The notes beneath the pieces were generated by a model. That model saw only the letters and a program-made list of their open reading frames with translations. It made no database searches and had not been told where the DNA came from. DNA of 64,000 nt, taken from Marinactinospora thermotolerans DSM 45154. Lineage in GTDB: Bacteria > Actinomycetota > Actinomycetes > Streptosporangiales > Streptosporangiaceae. Of this stretch, positions 9,149 through 17,625 are shown piece by piece. The stretch covers positions 186,001 to 250,000 of the forward strand of contig NZ_FUWS01000006.1 in NCBI RefSeq assembly GCF_900167435.1. The letters are read 5' to 3'. A program made the position numbers and the translations under genes. Within the stretch, counting starts at the first letter, position 1, and each line of letters opens with the position of its first letter.

Positions 9149-10375
9149 ATGTCCGATGACGCCTCCACAGCCACGCCCGACGCCGCCGCCCCGCCCCGAC
9201 GGCGGTGGAAACGTGTGCTCGGCTGGACCGCCGTCGCGCTGGTGGTCGTGCTCCTCACCGGGGTCGGCACGGCCTACGCCTACTACCGTTCCCTGCGGGG
9301 CAACATGGTCCAGCACGACCTCGCCTCAGCGCTCAACGAGGAGGAGCGCCCGCCCAAGATCGGCGACGACGTCAACATCCTGTTCATCGGCTCCGACATG
9401 CGCACCGGCGGCAACGCCGAGTACGGCGGACGGGACTTCGTCGGCGAGCGCTCCGACTCGCTCATGCTCGCCCACGTCTCGCCCGATCACGGCGTCACGG
9501 TCGTGAACTTCCCCCGCGACTCCCTGGTCCAGCTCCCCGAGTGCGCCCCCTACGAGGGGACCGAGGGCACCACCGGCTACTACGGGATGATCAACGCCGC
9601 CCTGTTCCACGGCGGGCCGCCGTGCGTGGTCAAGACCATCGAGACGCTGAGCGGGATCCGCATCGACCACTTCGTCCACCTGAGCTTCGTCGGCTTCCGT
9701 GACATGGTCGACGCCATCGGCGGCGTGGACATGTGCATCCCCCAGCCGATGAAGGACGAGCGCGCCAAGCTCGACCTGGAGGCCGGGCAGCAGCGTCTCA
9801 CCGGTGAGCAGTCCCTGGCGTTCGTGCGCGCCCGCTACGAGATCGGCGACGGCGGCGACATCGGCCGCATCGACCGGCAGCAGATGTTCCTCGGCGCGCT
9901 CGCCGACGAGGTCACCAGCAGCGACGTGCTGACCAGCCCCAGCAAGATGACCGCGCTGCTGGGGGCCGTCACCGACCACACCGCCACCGACGCCGAGTTG
10001 ACGCTGGACAGGATGATCTCCATCGGCTCCACGCTCGCCGACGTCGACCTGCGCGACATCACCTTCTACACCGTTCCCTGGTTCCAGGCCCCCTACGACC
10101 CCAACCGGGTCGTGTGGAACGAGGAGAAGGCCGCCGAGCTGTTCGCGGCGATCAACGCCGACGAGCCGGTCGACGATGCGGCGTTGGAGAGCGGCGCCCC
10201 CGAGGAGCCGAAGCCGTCGCCGTCGCAGACGCCGACCGCCTCCTACCCGGCCGAGCCCGCCGCCGAGGACCCCGCGGGCGGCACCTCGGCCCTGCCCAGT
10301 GAGGCCATCGAGGGCAGGGACGCCACCGCCAACCCGTGCTCCAACGGCCTGGGCACCGGCACCGAGGAGCAGTAG
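9149..10375 (+). CDS. LytR-CpsA-Psr (LCP) family cell-wall glycopolymer ligase
   Basis: 408 residues. A short basic cytoplasmic tail, one membrane anchor (about residues 28-48) and an extracellular LCP domain with its hallmark residues: LFIGSDMRTG, RSDSLMLAHV, VNFPRDSLV, GVDMCIPQPM and LAFVRARYEIGDGGDIGRIDRQQ. The Arg/Asp cluster binds the pyrophosphate of polyprenyl-linked substrates. LCP enzymes attach teichoic acid, arabinogalactan or capsule to peptidoglycan. A Pro/Ser/Glu-rich tail ends NPCSNGLGTGTEEQ. ATG at 9149 with AGAAGG upstream; the longer open frame is not protein-like. Its last codons are duplicated 1.3 kb downstream. Confidence 0.9.
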   Translation: MSDDASTATPDAAAPPRRRWKRVLGWTAVALVVVLLTGVGTAYAYYRSLRGNMVQHDLASALNEEERPPKIGDDVNILFIGSDMRTGGNAEYGGRDFVGERSDSLMLAHVSPDHGVTVVNFPRDSLVQLPECAPYEGTEGTTGYYGMINAALFHGGPPCVVKTIETLSGIRIDHFVHLSFVGFRDMVDAIGGVDMCIPQPMKDERAKLDLEAGQQRLTGEQSLAFVRARYEIGDGGDIGRIDRQQMFLGALADEVTSSDVLTSPSKMTALLGAVTDHTATDAELTLDRMISIGSTLADVDLRDITFYTVPWFQAPYDPNRVVWNEEKAAELFAAINADEPVDDAALESGAPEEPKPSPSQTPTASYPAEPAAEDPAGGTSALPSEAIEGRDATANPCSNGLGTGTEEQ

Positions 10376-10442
10376 CCCTTCCTCCTTCCTTCGCCCCCGT
10401 CACCGGACCACCGGCGACGGGGGCGTTCCCATGGGCGGCCCT
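10333..10442 (+). repeat. Direct repeat, left copy (LCP 3' end plus terminator)
   Basis: 110 bp: the last 13 sense codons and stop of the LCP gene, its terminator hairpin and 17 bp beyond, ending GGGCGGCCCT. The right copy is at 11632-11734. They differ by a 6-bp GGCACC unit and a few bases. Similarity stops abruptly after this point. Confidence 0.9.
10392..10425 (+). terminator. Rho-independent-type terminator of LCP gene
   Basis: Stem CGCCCCCGTC/GACGGGGGCG with an inner CCGG/CCGG, 16 bp after the LCP stop, followed by TTCCC rather than a long T run. Strong GC hairpins of this kind are common actinomycete terminators. An identical hairpin occurs at 11684-11717. Confidence 0.8.
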
Positions 10443-10445
10443 CCA

Positions 10446-10471
10446 AAAAGCGGCTGATGACGGCCGCTTTT
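10446..10471. terminator. AAAAGCGGC/GCCGCTTTT hairpin at cassette left edge
   Basis: Perfect 9-bp inverted repeat with an 8-nt loop, A-rich on one side and T-rich on the other, so it could terminate in both directions. It starts 3 bp after the left direct repeat and 17 bp before the RelA/SpoT start. No copy follows the right repeat, so it belongs to the inserted segment. It could instead be an operator or a recombination site. Confidence 0.6.
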
Positions 10472-10487
10472 CTGTTACCACTGACCC

Positions 10488-11294
10488 ATGCCCCTTCCCA
10501 TGAGCAAGTCGCAGGTGGTCCGGCTTGGGGAACGTCTGATCTCCTCGGCCTCTCCTTCCGAGGACGACCTGACGGATCTGAGCCGGCTGCTGCTCGCCTA
10601 CGACGAAGCTTTGGAATCCGCCCTTGGCACCGTGCGCGGCCTGGGCTTTACTCCCTCGTCCCGGGTCAAGAACACGGGGACGGTCCTGGAGAAGCTGAGG
10701 CGGCACGGCGGGTCCTGGCTGAAGAGCATGCAGGACCTCGCGGGAATGCGAATCGTGCTGGACGGCGGGAGAAGGGAACAGGATCGCGTGACGGAGACGC
10801 TCATGGGGGTGTTCCAGGAGGAAAGCCGCGCACCGCGTCTCGTCGACCGCCGAAAAGACCCCAGTTCCGGCTATCGAGCGGTCCACGTCATCGTCTACCC
10901 CGGTGGGTTGCCCGTCGAAATCCAGGTGCGGACACGCTGGCAGCACGAGTGGGCCGACATGTTCGAGAAGTTGTCCGACCTCGTCGGGCGGGGTATTCGC
11001 TACGGAGAACCTCCCGAACACCGGCGGCACCGGCTGGCCGACCACGCAGAAAGCCTCACCCCCGAGCAAGAGACGGGTCTTGACCTCCGGTACGACACGG
11101 CCTATCGGAGGCGCGCATCCATGGTCGATCTGGCGATCGCCGTCAGCGACGTGATCTCCACTCTTGAGCAGGCGGAGGCAGCGGGTGTCGGCGAAGGCGA
11201 TCCAGGCGTCCAGGAGGGGTGGCGGCGGGTGCACGACTACCTCGCGAAGCTCCGGGAGGACATGAATGAGATGGCTCTTGCCAGGGATGTCTAG
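10488..11294 (+). CDS. RelA/SpoT-domain (p)ppGpp synthetase-like protein, possible toxSAS toxin
   Basis: 268 residues with one nucleotide pyrophosphokinase domain: RVK at 59-61 (ATP-binding G loop), DLAGMRI with the metal-ligand Asp near 83, GYRAVHV with the guanine-stacking Tyr near 129, and EIQVRT from residue 144. No HD, TGS or ACT domain, so it is a small alarmone synthetase-type protein rather than housekeeping Rel. Such proteins make (p)ppGpp or, as toxSAS toxins, ppApp or pyrophosphorylated tRNA. ATG 10488 or 10500; neither has a clear ribosome site. Codons are less GC-biased than in neighbours (for example GAAGCTTTGGAATCC). With the next gene it forms a cassette bounded by direct repeats. 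Confidence 0.8.
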   Translation: MPLPMSKSQVVRLGERLISSASPSEDDLTDLSRLLLAYDEALESALGTVRGLGFTPSSRVKNTGTVLEKLRRHGGSWLKSMQDLAGMRIVLDGGRREQDRVTETLMGVFQEESRAPRLVDRRKDPSSGYRAVHVIVYPGGLPVEIQVRTRWQHEWADMFEKLSDLVGRGIRYGEPPEHRRHRLADHAESLTPEQETGLDLRYDTAYRRRASMVDLAIAVSDVISTLEQAEAAGVGEGDPGVQEGWRRVHDYLAKLREDMNEMALARDV

Positions 11295-11318
11295 AGGCTC
11301 TTCAGGTATCGTCGAGCC

Positions 11319-11549
11319 ATGACGAATGTTCTCGTGGTGTATGACCGTTCCTCGGGACGTGTCCTGCGTGAACAGGAGTACGAGGGCCGCAGGGACGCCT
11401 TGGAGGCCCGGTTCGCCGCCGAGAAGGAGTACCGGGGCCGTCCCTCCGTCGAGATCGTCGTTCTCGGGGCCAGTGACCGCGAGGCCCTGCGGCACAGCCA
11501 TGGGCGGTACTTCCTCGACTTCGACGCCCTGGCGGCCCGCATCGCCTGA
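11319..11549 (+). CDS. Small partner protein, candidate antitoxin
   Basis: 76 residues beginning MTNVLVVYDRSSG, then a charged helix (YEGRRDALEARFAAEKEY) and VEIVVLGASDREALRHSHGRYF. It has an alpha/beta pattern and no membrane or DNA-binding motif. It starts 24 bp after the RelA/SpoT stop and is surely co-transcribed. By position it is either the antidote to the alarmone synthetase or its regulatory subunit. I know no named domain for it. Confidence 0.7.
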   Translation: MTNVLVVYDRSSGRVLREQEYEGRRDALEARFAAEKEYRGRPSVEIVVLGASDREALRHSHGRYFLDFDALAARIA

Positions 11550-11631
11550 GGCGGCGTCCCGACCTCGGTCGTGTTTCCAACCGTCTGCGGGCCATTGCCC
11601 TGTGACCGGCGCTTCCCTACCAGGTCGTCCT

Positions 11632-11734
11632 CCCGTGCTCCAACGGCCTGGGCACCGAGGAGCAGTAGCCCTTCCGCTTCCTCCGCCCCCGTCACCGGAC
11701 CACCGGCGACGGGGGCGTTCCCGTGGGCGGCCCT
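11632..11734 (+). repeat. Direct repeat, right copy (LCP 3' end plus terminator)
   Basis: 103-bp copy of 10333-10442. It still encodes in frame the residues PCSNGLGTEEQ and a TAG stop, then the same hairpin (11684-11717), and ends at GGGCGGCCCT. No LCP reading frame leads into it. The start-to-start distance is 1,299 bp, and the two-gene cassette fills 10443-11631. Confidence 0.9.
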
Positions 11735-12180
11735 TCTGCGCCGAGACGGCCGGATCGCGGCCGCCGGACTTTCCGGCCCCGGCGGCACGATCTACGGGGC
11801 CGGCCGGCCACCCGGTTCCCCACGCTCGGGCCGTGGACCGTACCGGGGCACGACGCCGCGAACCCGTCATCGCCCCGAATGCCGGCGAGGGCGGCCCCGG
11901 ACGGGAGCCCCCCGCGCCGGTGGGGCGCACCACCTTCCCGACCTGGCCGTGGGCCACCGCGCGGCCGCCGGAACCGGGCGACGCGCCGGACGGACCGAGC
12001 GGGACCGGAGGGGGCGGACACTCGTCGACAGCCGCCATCGCGAGATCCCCTCCTGGACGACGGCCCGGCCCCTGGCGGGGTGGCCCCGCCAGGGGGACGT
12101 GACCGGAATCACCGCTCGACGTTACGAGGCCGTCACGTGTGGTCGTCGAAGCGCAACGTGACCGGGGCATCGTTACCGGC
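11735..12180. other. Intergenic, 446 bp
   Basis: Between the right direct repeat and the ACT-domain gene. Frames here are low-complexity Arg/Gly/Pro on both strands; I see no gene or structured RNA. Confidence 0.35.
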
Positions 12181-13002
12181 ATGGGTCACAGCGGATTCGA
12201 CCACGCCCGCCACCACGCTCCCCGGCGACGCCCGGGTTTTCTCGGCCGGGAACTCCTCGAACTAGGCGCGCTCCTGCTCGCGGCGGGCGCGGCCCACACC
12301 TTCGTGCTCGCGCTCGGTCACAGCGACCACGGGGCGGCGGTGCTGCCGGCGCTCGGCGCGGTGTTGATCGTGATCGCCTCGGGACACCGCTGGTGGCAGC
12401 ACCACCGCGCCCCGGCCGAGCCCACGGCGTCTGCGGCCGGCGGGCGGGAGGAGCAGTTGTGGCGCATCCGGGTCGGCGTCACCGACGTTCCCGGAGGGCT
12501 GGCCACGCTGACCGCCGAGCTGGCGCGGCTCGGCGTCGACATCCGGCTCGTCCAGGTGTACCCGGGCTACACCGACGCGGTCGACGAGTTCCTGGCCACC
12601 GCGCCGCCCGGGATCGGTCCCGGGGAACTGGCCGACGCGGTGGTCCGGGCCGGCGGGCACGACCCGGTGGTCCGGACCGCCGACGCCCACGAGCTCAGTG
12701 ACACCACGAGCCGGACGCTGGCGCTGGTGTCGGGGCTGGTGACCGACCCGGCGACCCTGCCGTCGGCGCTGGCCGACCTGTCCGCCGCGCAGAAGGTGGA
12801 GCTACGTCCCGGGCCTCCCGAGGGGATGGCCCCCGACGACGTGTCCGGCGCGGTGATGTGCCTGCCCGCCCCCGAGGGCGGCGTGCTGGTGGTGCGCCGG
12901 GAGGGGATCCCCTTCACCCCGGTGGAGTTCGCGCGCTGCCGCGCCCTGGTGGACGTGGCGGCGCTGCTGGGCCGATCCCGGCGGGCGAGCCGGGAGAAGT
13001 GA
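12181..13002 (+). CDS. Membrane-anchored ACT-domain protein
   Basis: 273 residues. Two hydrophobic segments near the N-terminus (about residues 22-42 and 48-65) are followed by an ACT-like ligand-binding domain starting WRIRVGVTDVPGGLATLTAELARLGVDIRLVQVYPG, a good match to the beta-alpha-beta core. The C-terminal half may hold a second degenerate copy. ACT domains usually bind amino acids and regulate enzymes, but no catalytic domain is attached here, so the role is unknown. ATG at 12181 is chosen; an upstream start near 12139 is possible. Confidence 0.65.
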   Translation: MGHSGFDHARHHAPRRRPGFLGRELLELGALLLAAGAAHTFVLALGHSDHGAAVLPALGAVLIVIASGHRWWQHHRAPAEPTASAAGGREEQLWRIRVGVTDVPGGLATLTAELARLGVDIRLVQVYPGYTDAVDEFLATAPPGIGPGELADAVVRAGGHDPVVRTADAHELSDTTSRTLALVSGLVTDPATLPSALADLSAAQKVELRPGPPEGMAPDDVSGAVMCLPAPEGGVLVVRREGIPFTPVEFARCRALVDVAALLGRSRRASREK

Positions 13003-13042
13003 GCCGAGGGCGTCGGGCGCCGAACCCTGCGGGAACGTGAAA

Positions 13043-13070
13043 CGGGGTGGCCGCATCCGCGGCCACCCCG
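13043..13070 (+). terminator. Terminator hairpin
   Basis: Perfect 12-bp stem CGGGGTGGCCGC/GCGGCCACCCCG with a 4-nt loop followed by TTCC, 40 bp after the ACT-domain gene stop. Confidence 0.8.
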
Positions 13071-13458
13071 TTCCTCCCAGCGGGCGTCCGCCCGGATCGG
13101 CCACTGGGAAGCGCCGAAGCGGTGGGCCGGACCGGCTCCGGCCACGGGGCCTCGCCCGTTCGGTGCGCACGGCCCCTCGACGTGCGCACCCATCCGGCGG
13201 GACGCCGGGCACCGGGTCCCCCGTGGTCCACGGTGGCGGCGTCTCCGATGCGGTGTACCGGTGTCGCCGCGGGCGTCCTCGTCCGGTCCTGTGACCGAAA
13301 GACGGTTCCGGCTCGTCGCTCCACCAGCCAAGGTAGTGGCACGACGCCGGTGGAGCGCGCTCCTTCCACGGATGTGGGGGGTGTGTCCTTGCCCCCACCG
13401 GCCGCGGAGCGTGACCGTCCCGGCCCCCGCCGGGGCGGTCACGCGCGCCGATGGTGGA
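13071..13458. other. Convergent intergenic, 388 bp
   Basis: Between the terminator after the ACT gene and the stop of the minus-strand exported protein. Open frames overlapping it are compositionally poor. Nothing recognised. Confidence 0.3.
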
Positions 13459-14208
13459 CTACAGGCCCAAGGGCAGGGTCATCTCGCCGAGCGGGGTGCC
13501 CTGGGTGATCCCGTCAAGCAGGCCGCCCACGCGCTCGCCCTCTCGGGGCGCGCCGGCGTCGCCGGTGGCCGCGCCCCGGTCGAGCGGCGTCCCGCCGGGG
13601 AGGAGAGCACCGAGCAGACCACCACGGGGCCGCTCGCCGGTCGGCCGGTCCCCGGTGCGCTCACGGGAGGCGGCGTCCTCGACGTCGCCGCCCGCGTGGT
13701 GCCGGATCCCGGGCGTGACCTCGGTCTGGCCCGGCTGGATCTGGACAAGCCCCCCGAGCGGGCCCCCGCCCACCAGCGAGTCCGTGGTCCCCGCGAGCCT
13801 GCTGACGGAGAGGGACGGGGCGTCGCCCATGTGGTTGATCCGCTGGATCGGCCCGTTGGTGGCCGGGGTGCCCAGCGCGTTGTCGCCGACGGAGGGCTTC
13901 AGGGTGACGGGTCCGCTTCCGTCGAGTCCGGTGGCCGAGCCCAGGGCGGCGGGGTCGATCAGCTCACCGCCCCCACGGGGCCCGGTGCGCAGCCCTCCCA
14001 TCTCGCCGCCGACCTCTCCCACGGCGTGCAGGGCGGCGCCGGGAGCGCCGGCCACGGTCGGGGTCACGTGCTGGGCGGCCATGCCGGGAGCGCCGGCGAT
14101 GGAGCCGACCACGTCGGCGGACGCCGCGCCGGCGCCCAGGGCGATGAATCCGGCGGCGCCGGCGCCGATGAGGGCGAGCTTCACGGGGGTGGACGTGAGA
14201 CGGAACAT
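13459..14208 (-). CDS. Secreted protein of unknown function
   Basis: 249 residues with a clear Sec signal peptide (FRLTSTPVKLALIGAGAAG, cleavage near ASA-DV). The mature part is Gly/Ala/Pro-rich and likely extended, with several Gly-Gly turns; no Cys, no LPXTG, no enzyme motif. ATG at 14208 with AAAGGACC about 9 nt upstream. The next upstream minus-strand gene also encodes an exported protein of similar style, which suggests a cell-surface function for both. Not recognised. Confidence 0.65.
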   Translation of the reverse strand: MFRLTSTPVKLALIGAGAAGFIALGAGAASADVVGSIAGAPGMAAQHVTPTVAGAPGAALHAVGEVGGEMGGLRTGPRGGGELIDPAALGSATGLDGSGPVTLKPSVGDNALGTPATNGPIQRINHMGDAPSLSVSRLAGTTDSLVGGGPLGGLVQIQPGQTEVTPGIRHHAGGDVEDAASRERTGDRPTGERPRGGLLGALLPGGTPLDRGAATGDAGAPREGERVGGLLDGITQGTPLGEMTLPLGL

Positions 14209-14398
14209 GGTCGAGGTCCTTTGCAGATGTGTCGTTAAGGAGGTGTCGATCCCTCCGGGACGGCGTCCCGGAGGGCGGGCGTCTCGGTGGGGAGCGCACC
14301 GCGGGAGTGGGTTGACCAGGGGGCCGCGGCCGGCCGGGGCGCGCCTGGGGGACGCGCCGGCGGGGCCGGGTCAGTCGAGGGGTCGAGCGGACCGCCGA

Positions 14399-14444
14399 CT
14401 GACGTGAATCCCGTGTCCCGTCGCGTGCACGGGACTCACGTCAG
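14399..14444. terminator. Long hairpin between two exported-protein genes
   Basis: 17-bp inverted repeat with one mismatch: CTGACGTGAATCCCGTG at 14399-14415 and its complement at 14428-14444, with a 12-nt loop. It lies 81 bp past the stop of the exported-protein gene at 14525 (minus strand) and probably terminates it. An operator for the gene starting at 14208 is the alternative. Confidence 0.65.
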
Positions 14445-14524
14445 CCCCCAGCCGGATACGGCTGGGACGGGAGAGCTCAAGAGCGCAAAAGCCGATCGGC
14501 CTTTGGCCGAGCGCGAGACGGGCG

Positions 14525-15346
14525 CTAGTCGGGGGAGAACGACGGATCGTCGACGGGGTTGTGCGGCATGCCCCGCTCGGCTCCGCCGATGACGGCGCGG
14601 CCGGAGGCCGCGGGACGGGGCTCGGGGACCGTCGCGAGGTATCCCGTGACGAAGGTGAACGGGGCGCCGGCCTGTTGGGGGGCCGCCGGGGCGGTGGCCT
14701 GGGCCGGGGAGCGGTGGAGGTCGCGCTCGGGACCGGCCGTGTCGTCGCGCAGGTCGGCGCGGCCGTGTCCCACCTCGCCCGTTGTCGCCGTCGTGGCCGC
14801 GGGCGTGGTCTCGACCGTGGTGGCGGCGAGGAGGGGAGGCGCGGAGGGGCGCGGTGTCTCGGGTCCGTCCTGCCGGGGGACGGGCCGGGGCTCCCGATGC
14901 GCTGGGGCGGTCTCGGGCCGGGGCGCCGTGGTGGTGGGCTGGCCGGGGGCCGGGTCGGAGACGCCGGTGACCGCGGTTTCCACGTCGGCTCGGGTATGGC
15001 GGGCGAGGGCGGCCACCGGCGCGAGGTCGGCGACCGGCCCGATCCCGGCGGGGGCCACGATCTCGTCGACGACCTCGATCGGGTGGGACGCCAGGTCGGT
15101 GACGGGGTCCCCCGTGGTGGTCGTCGAGGGGATGAGGGCGCGGGTGGCCTCCTCGACGGCACCGGTGGTGTCACCGAGAAGGGCTTCGTCAAGGGTGTCG
15201 GCGGTGGCCGGGGCCGCGCCGAGGAGCCAGGCCGCGGCGGCGATTCCGGCGAGGACCAGCAGACGCCACGAGATACGCCCGTCGGCGGCGCGCGCGGCGA
15301 CGACGGCGCGCGGTCCGCGCTGCGTCGTCCGGCCGTCACACGCCAC
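14525..15346 (-). CDS. Secreted Pro/Thr-rich protein of unknown function
   Basis: 273 residues. After a 24-residue basic leader comes a hydrophobic signal segment (ISWRLLVLAGIAAAAWLLG, cleavage near ATA-DT), then a predicted helical part (about residues 50-125) and a Pro/Thr/Ala-rich linker. The C-terminal block holds FTFVTGYLATVPEPRPA and ends DDPSFSPD. No sortase motif. GTG at 15346 with GGGAG about 10 nt upstream. Not recognised; a DosR-type palindrome lies 212 bp upstream. Confidence 0.6.
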   Translation of the reverse strand: MACDGRTTQRGPRAVVAARAADGRISWRLLVLAGIAAAAWLLGAAPATADTLDEALLGDTTGAVEEATRALIPSTTTTGDPVTDLASHPIEVVDEIVAPAGIGPVADLAPVAALARHTRADVETAVTGVSDPAPGQPTTTAPRPETAPAHREPRPVPRQDGPETPRPSAPPLLAATTVETTPAATTATTGEVGHGRADLRDDTAGPERDLHRSPAQATAPAAPQQAGAPFTFVTGYLATVPEPRPAASGRAVIGGAERGMPHNPVDDPSFSPD

Positions 15347-15906
15347 GGCGCATCATCTCCCTTCGGCGGGATGGGCGGTTCAGGACCGCCCATCCGGTTA
15401 CTGATCGTGACCGTAGCATGATCCTGCGTGTCCGCAACCCTGTTCGGGAATTCTCCGGCGGCTTCTTCGCGATCGACCAGTCCCCAGGCTCTCACCAGCG
15501 CTTTTACTGGATCCCCTGGAAGGCCGCGCACCCGAGAAAGATGATTTTTCGCTTTCAGGACTAAAGTCCACACATTTCCTATCTTTTGGCTGCTTTCCAA
15601 CGCCATTTTGGAACGATGTGCTGGATCCAGGCGCCGGGAACGGGAAGGCCCGGCGCCGCCACGGAGGGGAGCGGTCACAGCCCCACCGACCCGGAACAGA
15701 GCAGCTTTCCCCTCATTTCCCCTCGTCTGCTCGCGCGGCCCCCACCGCATTTCGGACCCGGTGGAGACAGACCCCGGCGATCGCGCGGATACCGGGTTGC
15801 GTGACCGCTCCTCGTCGGCCCCACCAGTCCCGGTCGTCCCGAAAAGGACGGTCCCGCCCTCCCTCATCGCGTATCGGGATAGCGTGTACACCGGAGGTGT
15901 GGACAC
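15347..15906. other. Divergent intergenic, 560 bp
   Basis: Between the divergent exported-protein gene and the devS-like gene. It is noticeably more A/T-rich around 15530-15610 and contains the DosR-type palindrome. No gene seen. Confidence 0.4.
15558..15569. promoter_or_regulatory. DosR/DevR-type palindrome
   Basis: GGACTAAAGTCC, matching the core of the mycobacterial DosR box (consensus TTSGGGACTWWAGTCCCSAA), flanked by TTCA and ACAC. It lies between the minus-strand exported-protein gene and the devS-like gene. A DevR-like regulator is encoded 2.5 kb away, making autoregulation or control of the exported protein plausible. Confidence 0.65.
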
Positions 15907-17625
15907 GTGCCCGAGCCCCACGACGATTCCGGGCAGCGCCCCTTGCTGCCCCAGATGCGCCTCGACGATCTCCTTTCGGAGCTGCACACCCGCCTGGAGG
16001 CCGCACTGTCCACACGCGACCGCGTACGGTCCCTCCTGGACGCGGTGGTGTCGATCGGCAGCGACCTCGACCTGGCCACCGTGCTGCGTCGGCTCACCGA
16101 GGCCGCCGCGCACCTGGCCGGGGCGCGCTTCGCCGGATTGGGCGTGATCGGCGAGGAGGGGCACTTCGTCGAGTTCATCCCCGTCGGCATCAGCGACGAG
16201 CAGGCGCAGCGCATCAGCCGTTTCCCCCACGGCGACGGGCTCCTGGGATTTCCCACCCGGCAACGCGCCCCCTTGCGGCTCAGCCGGGTCCAGGACCACC
16301 CCAGCGCCACCGGCTTCCCCGAGGGTCATCCCCCGATGACGACCTTCCTCGGAGTGCCGATCCAGGTACGCGACGAGGTGTTCGGCAACCTCTACCTCAC
16401 CGACAAGGAGGACGGCGGGGAGTTCGACAAGGAGGACGAGGCCATCGTGACGGCGCTGGCCACCGCCGCCGGTGTCGCCATCGAGAACGCCCGCCTGTAC
16501 GAGGAGACCCGACAGCGCGAACGCTGGCTGTCGGCGTCCACCGAGATCACCACACGGCTGCTGTCCGGCGTCGACACCGACGAGGTGCTGGGCTACCTGG
16601 CCCAGCAGGCGCGCGAGATGTCCAACGCCGACATCGCGGTGGTCCTCCTGCCCGACGCCGCCGACGAGAACCTGGTCGCCGAGATCGCCGACGGCCCGCT
16701 CGCCAAGGAGATCATCGGCACCCCCGTGGTCATCTCCGAGACGCAGTGCGGCGCCGCCTACCGCGAGGGCAAGGCCATCGTCATCCCCGACCTGCGCTAC
16801 GCCAACTGCCCCATGCTCAGCCACCGGGGATTCCGGCCCGGCCTGCTCATCCCGTTGGGAACCCCCGAGCACACCCGGGGCGTCCTGCTCCTGGGCAAGT
16901 CCGGCGTCCGGGCGCCGTTCGACAGCTCCACCCGAGGCATGCTCGACGCCTTCTCCGGCCAGGCCGCCGTCGCGCTGGAACTCGCCGAGGCCCGCCAGGA
17001 CGCCGAACGGCTGGTCGTCCTGGAGGATCGCGACCGCATCGCCAAGGACCTGCACGACACCGTGATCCAGCGGCTGTTCGCCTCGGCGATGACCCTGATG
17101 AGCACGCTGCGCCTCGTCGACGACGCCGAGGCCGGCGAACGCCTCCAGCGCACGATCGACGACCTCGACGAGACGATCCGCGAGATCCGTTCGACGGTGT
17201 TCGCCCTCCAACACCCGCCCACGTCGACCGACATGTCGCTGCGCGGGCGCGTCCTGGCCGCCGTGGAGACCGCCGGTCGCGCGCTCGGCCGCCGTCCGGG
17301 ACTGACCTTGGACGGGCCGCTGGACACCTCGGTGCCCGAAGAGATCGCCGAACACCTTCTCGCGGTGCTGCGTGAAGCCCTGTCCAACGCCACCCGCCAC
17401 GCGCACGCCGAGGAGGTCAACGTCCGCGTCACGGTGGACGGGGAGCTGTCCCTGGAGGTCCGCGACAACGGTGTCGGCATCCCCGAAGGGGGCCGGCGCA
17501 GCGGCCTGCGCAACATGGACGAGCGCGCCCGCGCCCTCGGCGGGGAGTTCACCACCACGCCGCGCGAGGGCGGCGGGACCGTCCTTGCGTGGCGGGTCCC
17601 GCTGCCCTGCGCGTCCGACGACTAG
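15907..17625 (+). CDS. devS: DevS/DosS-like two-GAF sensor histidine kinase
   Basis: 572 residues: two GAF domains (about 45-190 and 210-365), then a HisKA_3 region with His in KDLHDTVIQRLFA near residue 383 and a HATPase domain (EALSNATRHAHA, DNGVGIPEGG). The first GAF has GFPEGHPPM with His near residue 141, close in position and context to the heme ligand His149 of mycobacterial DevS, so heme-based sensing of O2, NO or CO is likely. GTG at 15907 follows GGAGGTG. Its 3' end overlaps the convergent PPOX gene by 4 bp. Partner: the DevR-like regulator at 18089. Confidence 0.88.
   Translation: MPEPHDDSGQRPLLPQMRLDDLLSELHTRLEAALSTRDRVRSLLDAVVSIGSDLDLATVLRRLTEAAAHLAGARFAGLGVIGEEGHFVEFIPVGISDEQAQRISRFPHGDGLLGFPTRQRAPLRLSRVQDHPSATGFPEGHPPMTTFLGVPIQVRDEVFGNLYLTDKEDGGEFDKEDEAIVTALATAAGVAIENARLYEETRQRERWLSASTEITTRLLSGVDTDEVLGYLAQQAREMSNADIAVVLLPDAADENLVAEIADGPLAKEIIGTPVVISETQCGAAYREGKAIVIPDLRYANCPMLSHRGFRPGLLIPLGTPEHTRGVLLLGKSGVRAPFDSSTRGMLDAFSGQAAVALELAEARQDAERLVVLEDRDRIAKDLHDTVIQRLFASAMTLMSTLRLVDDAEAGERLQRTIDDLDETIREIRSTVFALQHPPTSTDMSLRGRVLAAVETAGRALGRRPGLTLDGPLDTSVPEEIAEHLLAVLREALSNATRHAHAEEVNVRVTVDGELSLEVRDNGVGIPEGGRRSGLRNMDERARALGGEFTTTPREGGGTVLAWRVPLPCASDD

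Noticed and set aside
10152-12182. 676-codon minus-strand open frame across the RelA/SpoT cassette
   Set aside because: No domain, and it is antisense to genes with clear motifs; it stays open only because of base composition.
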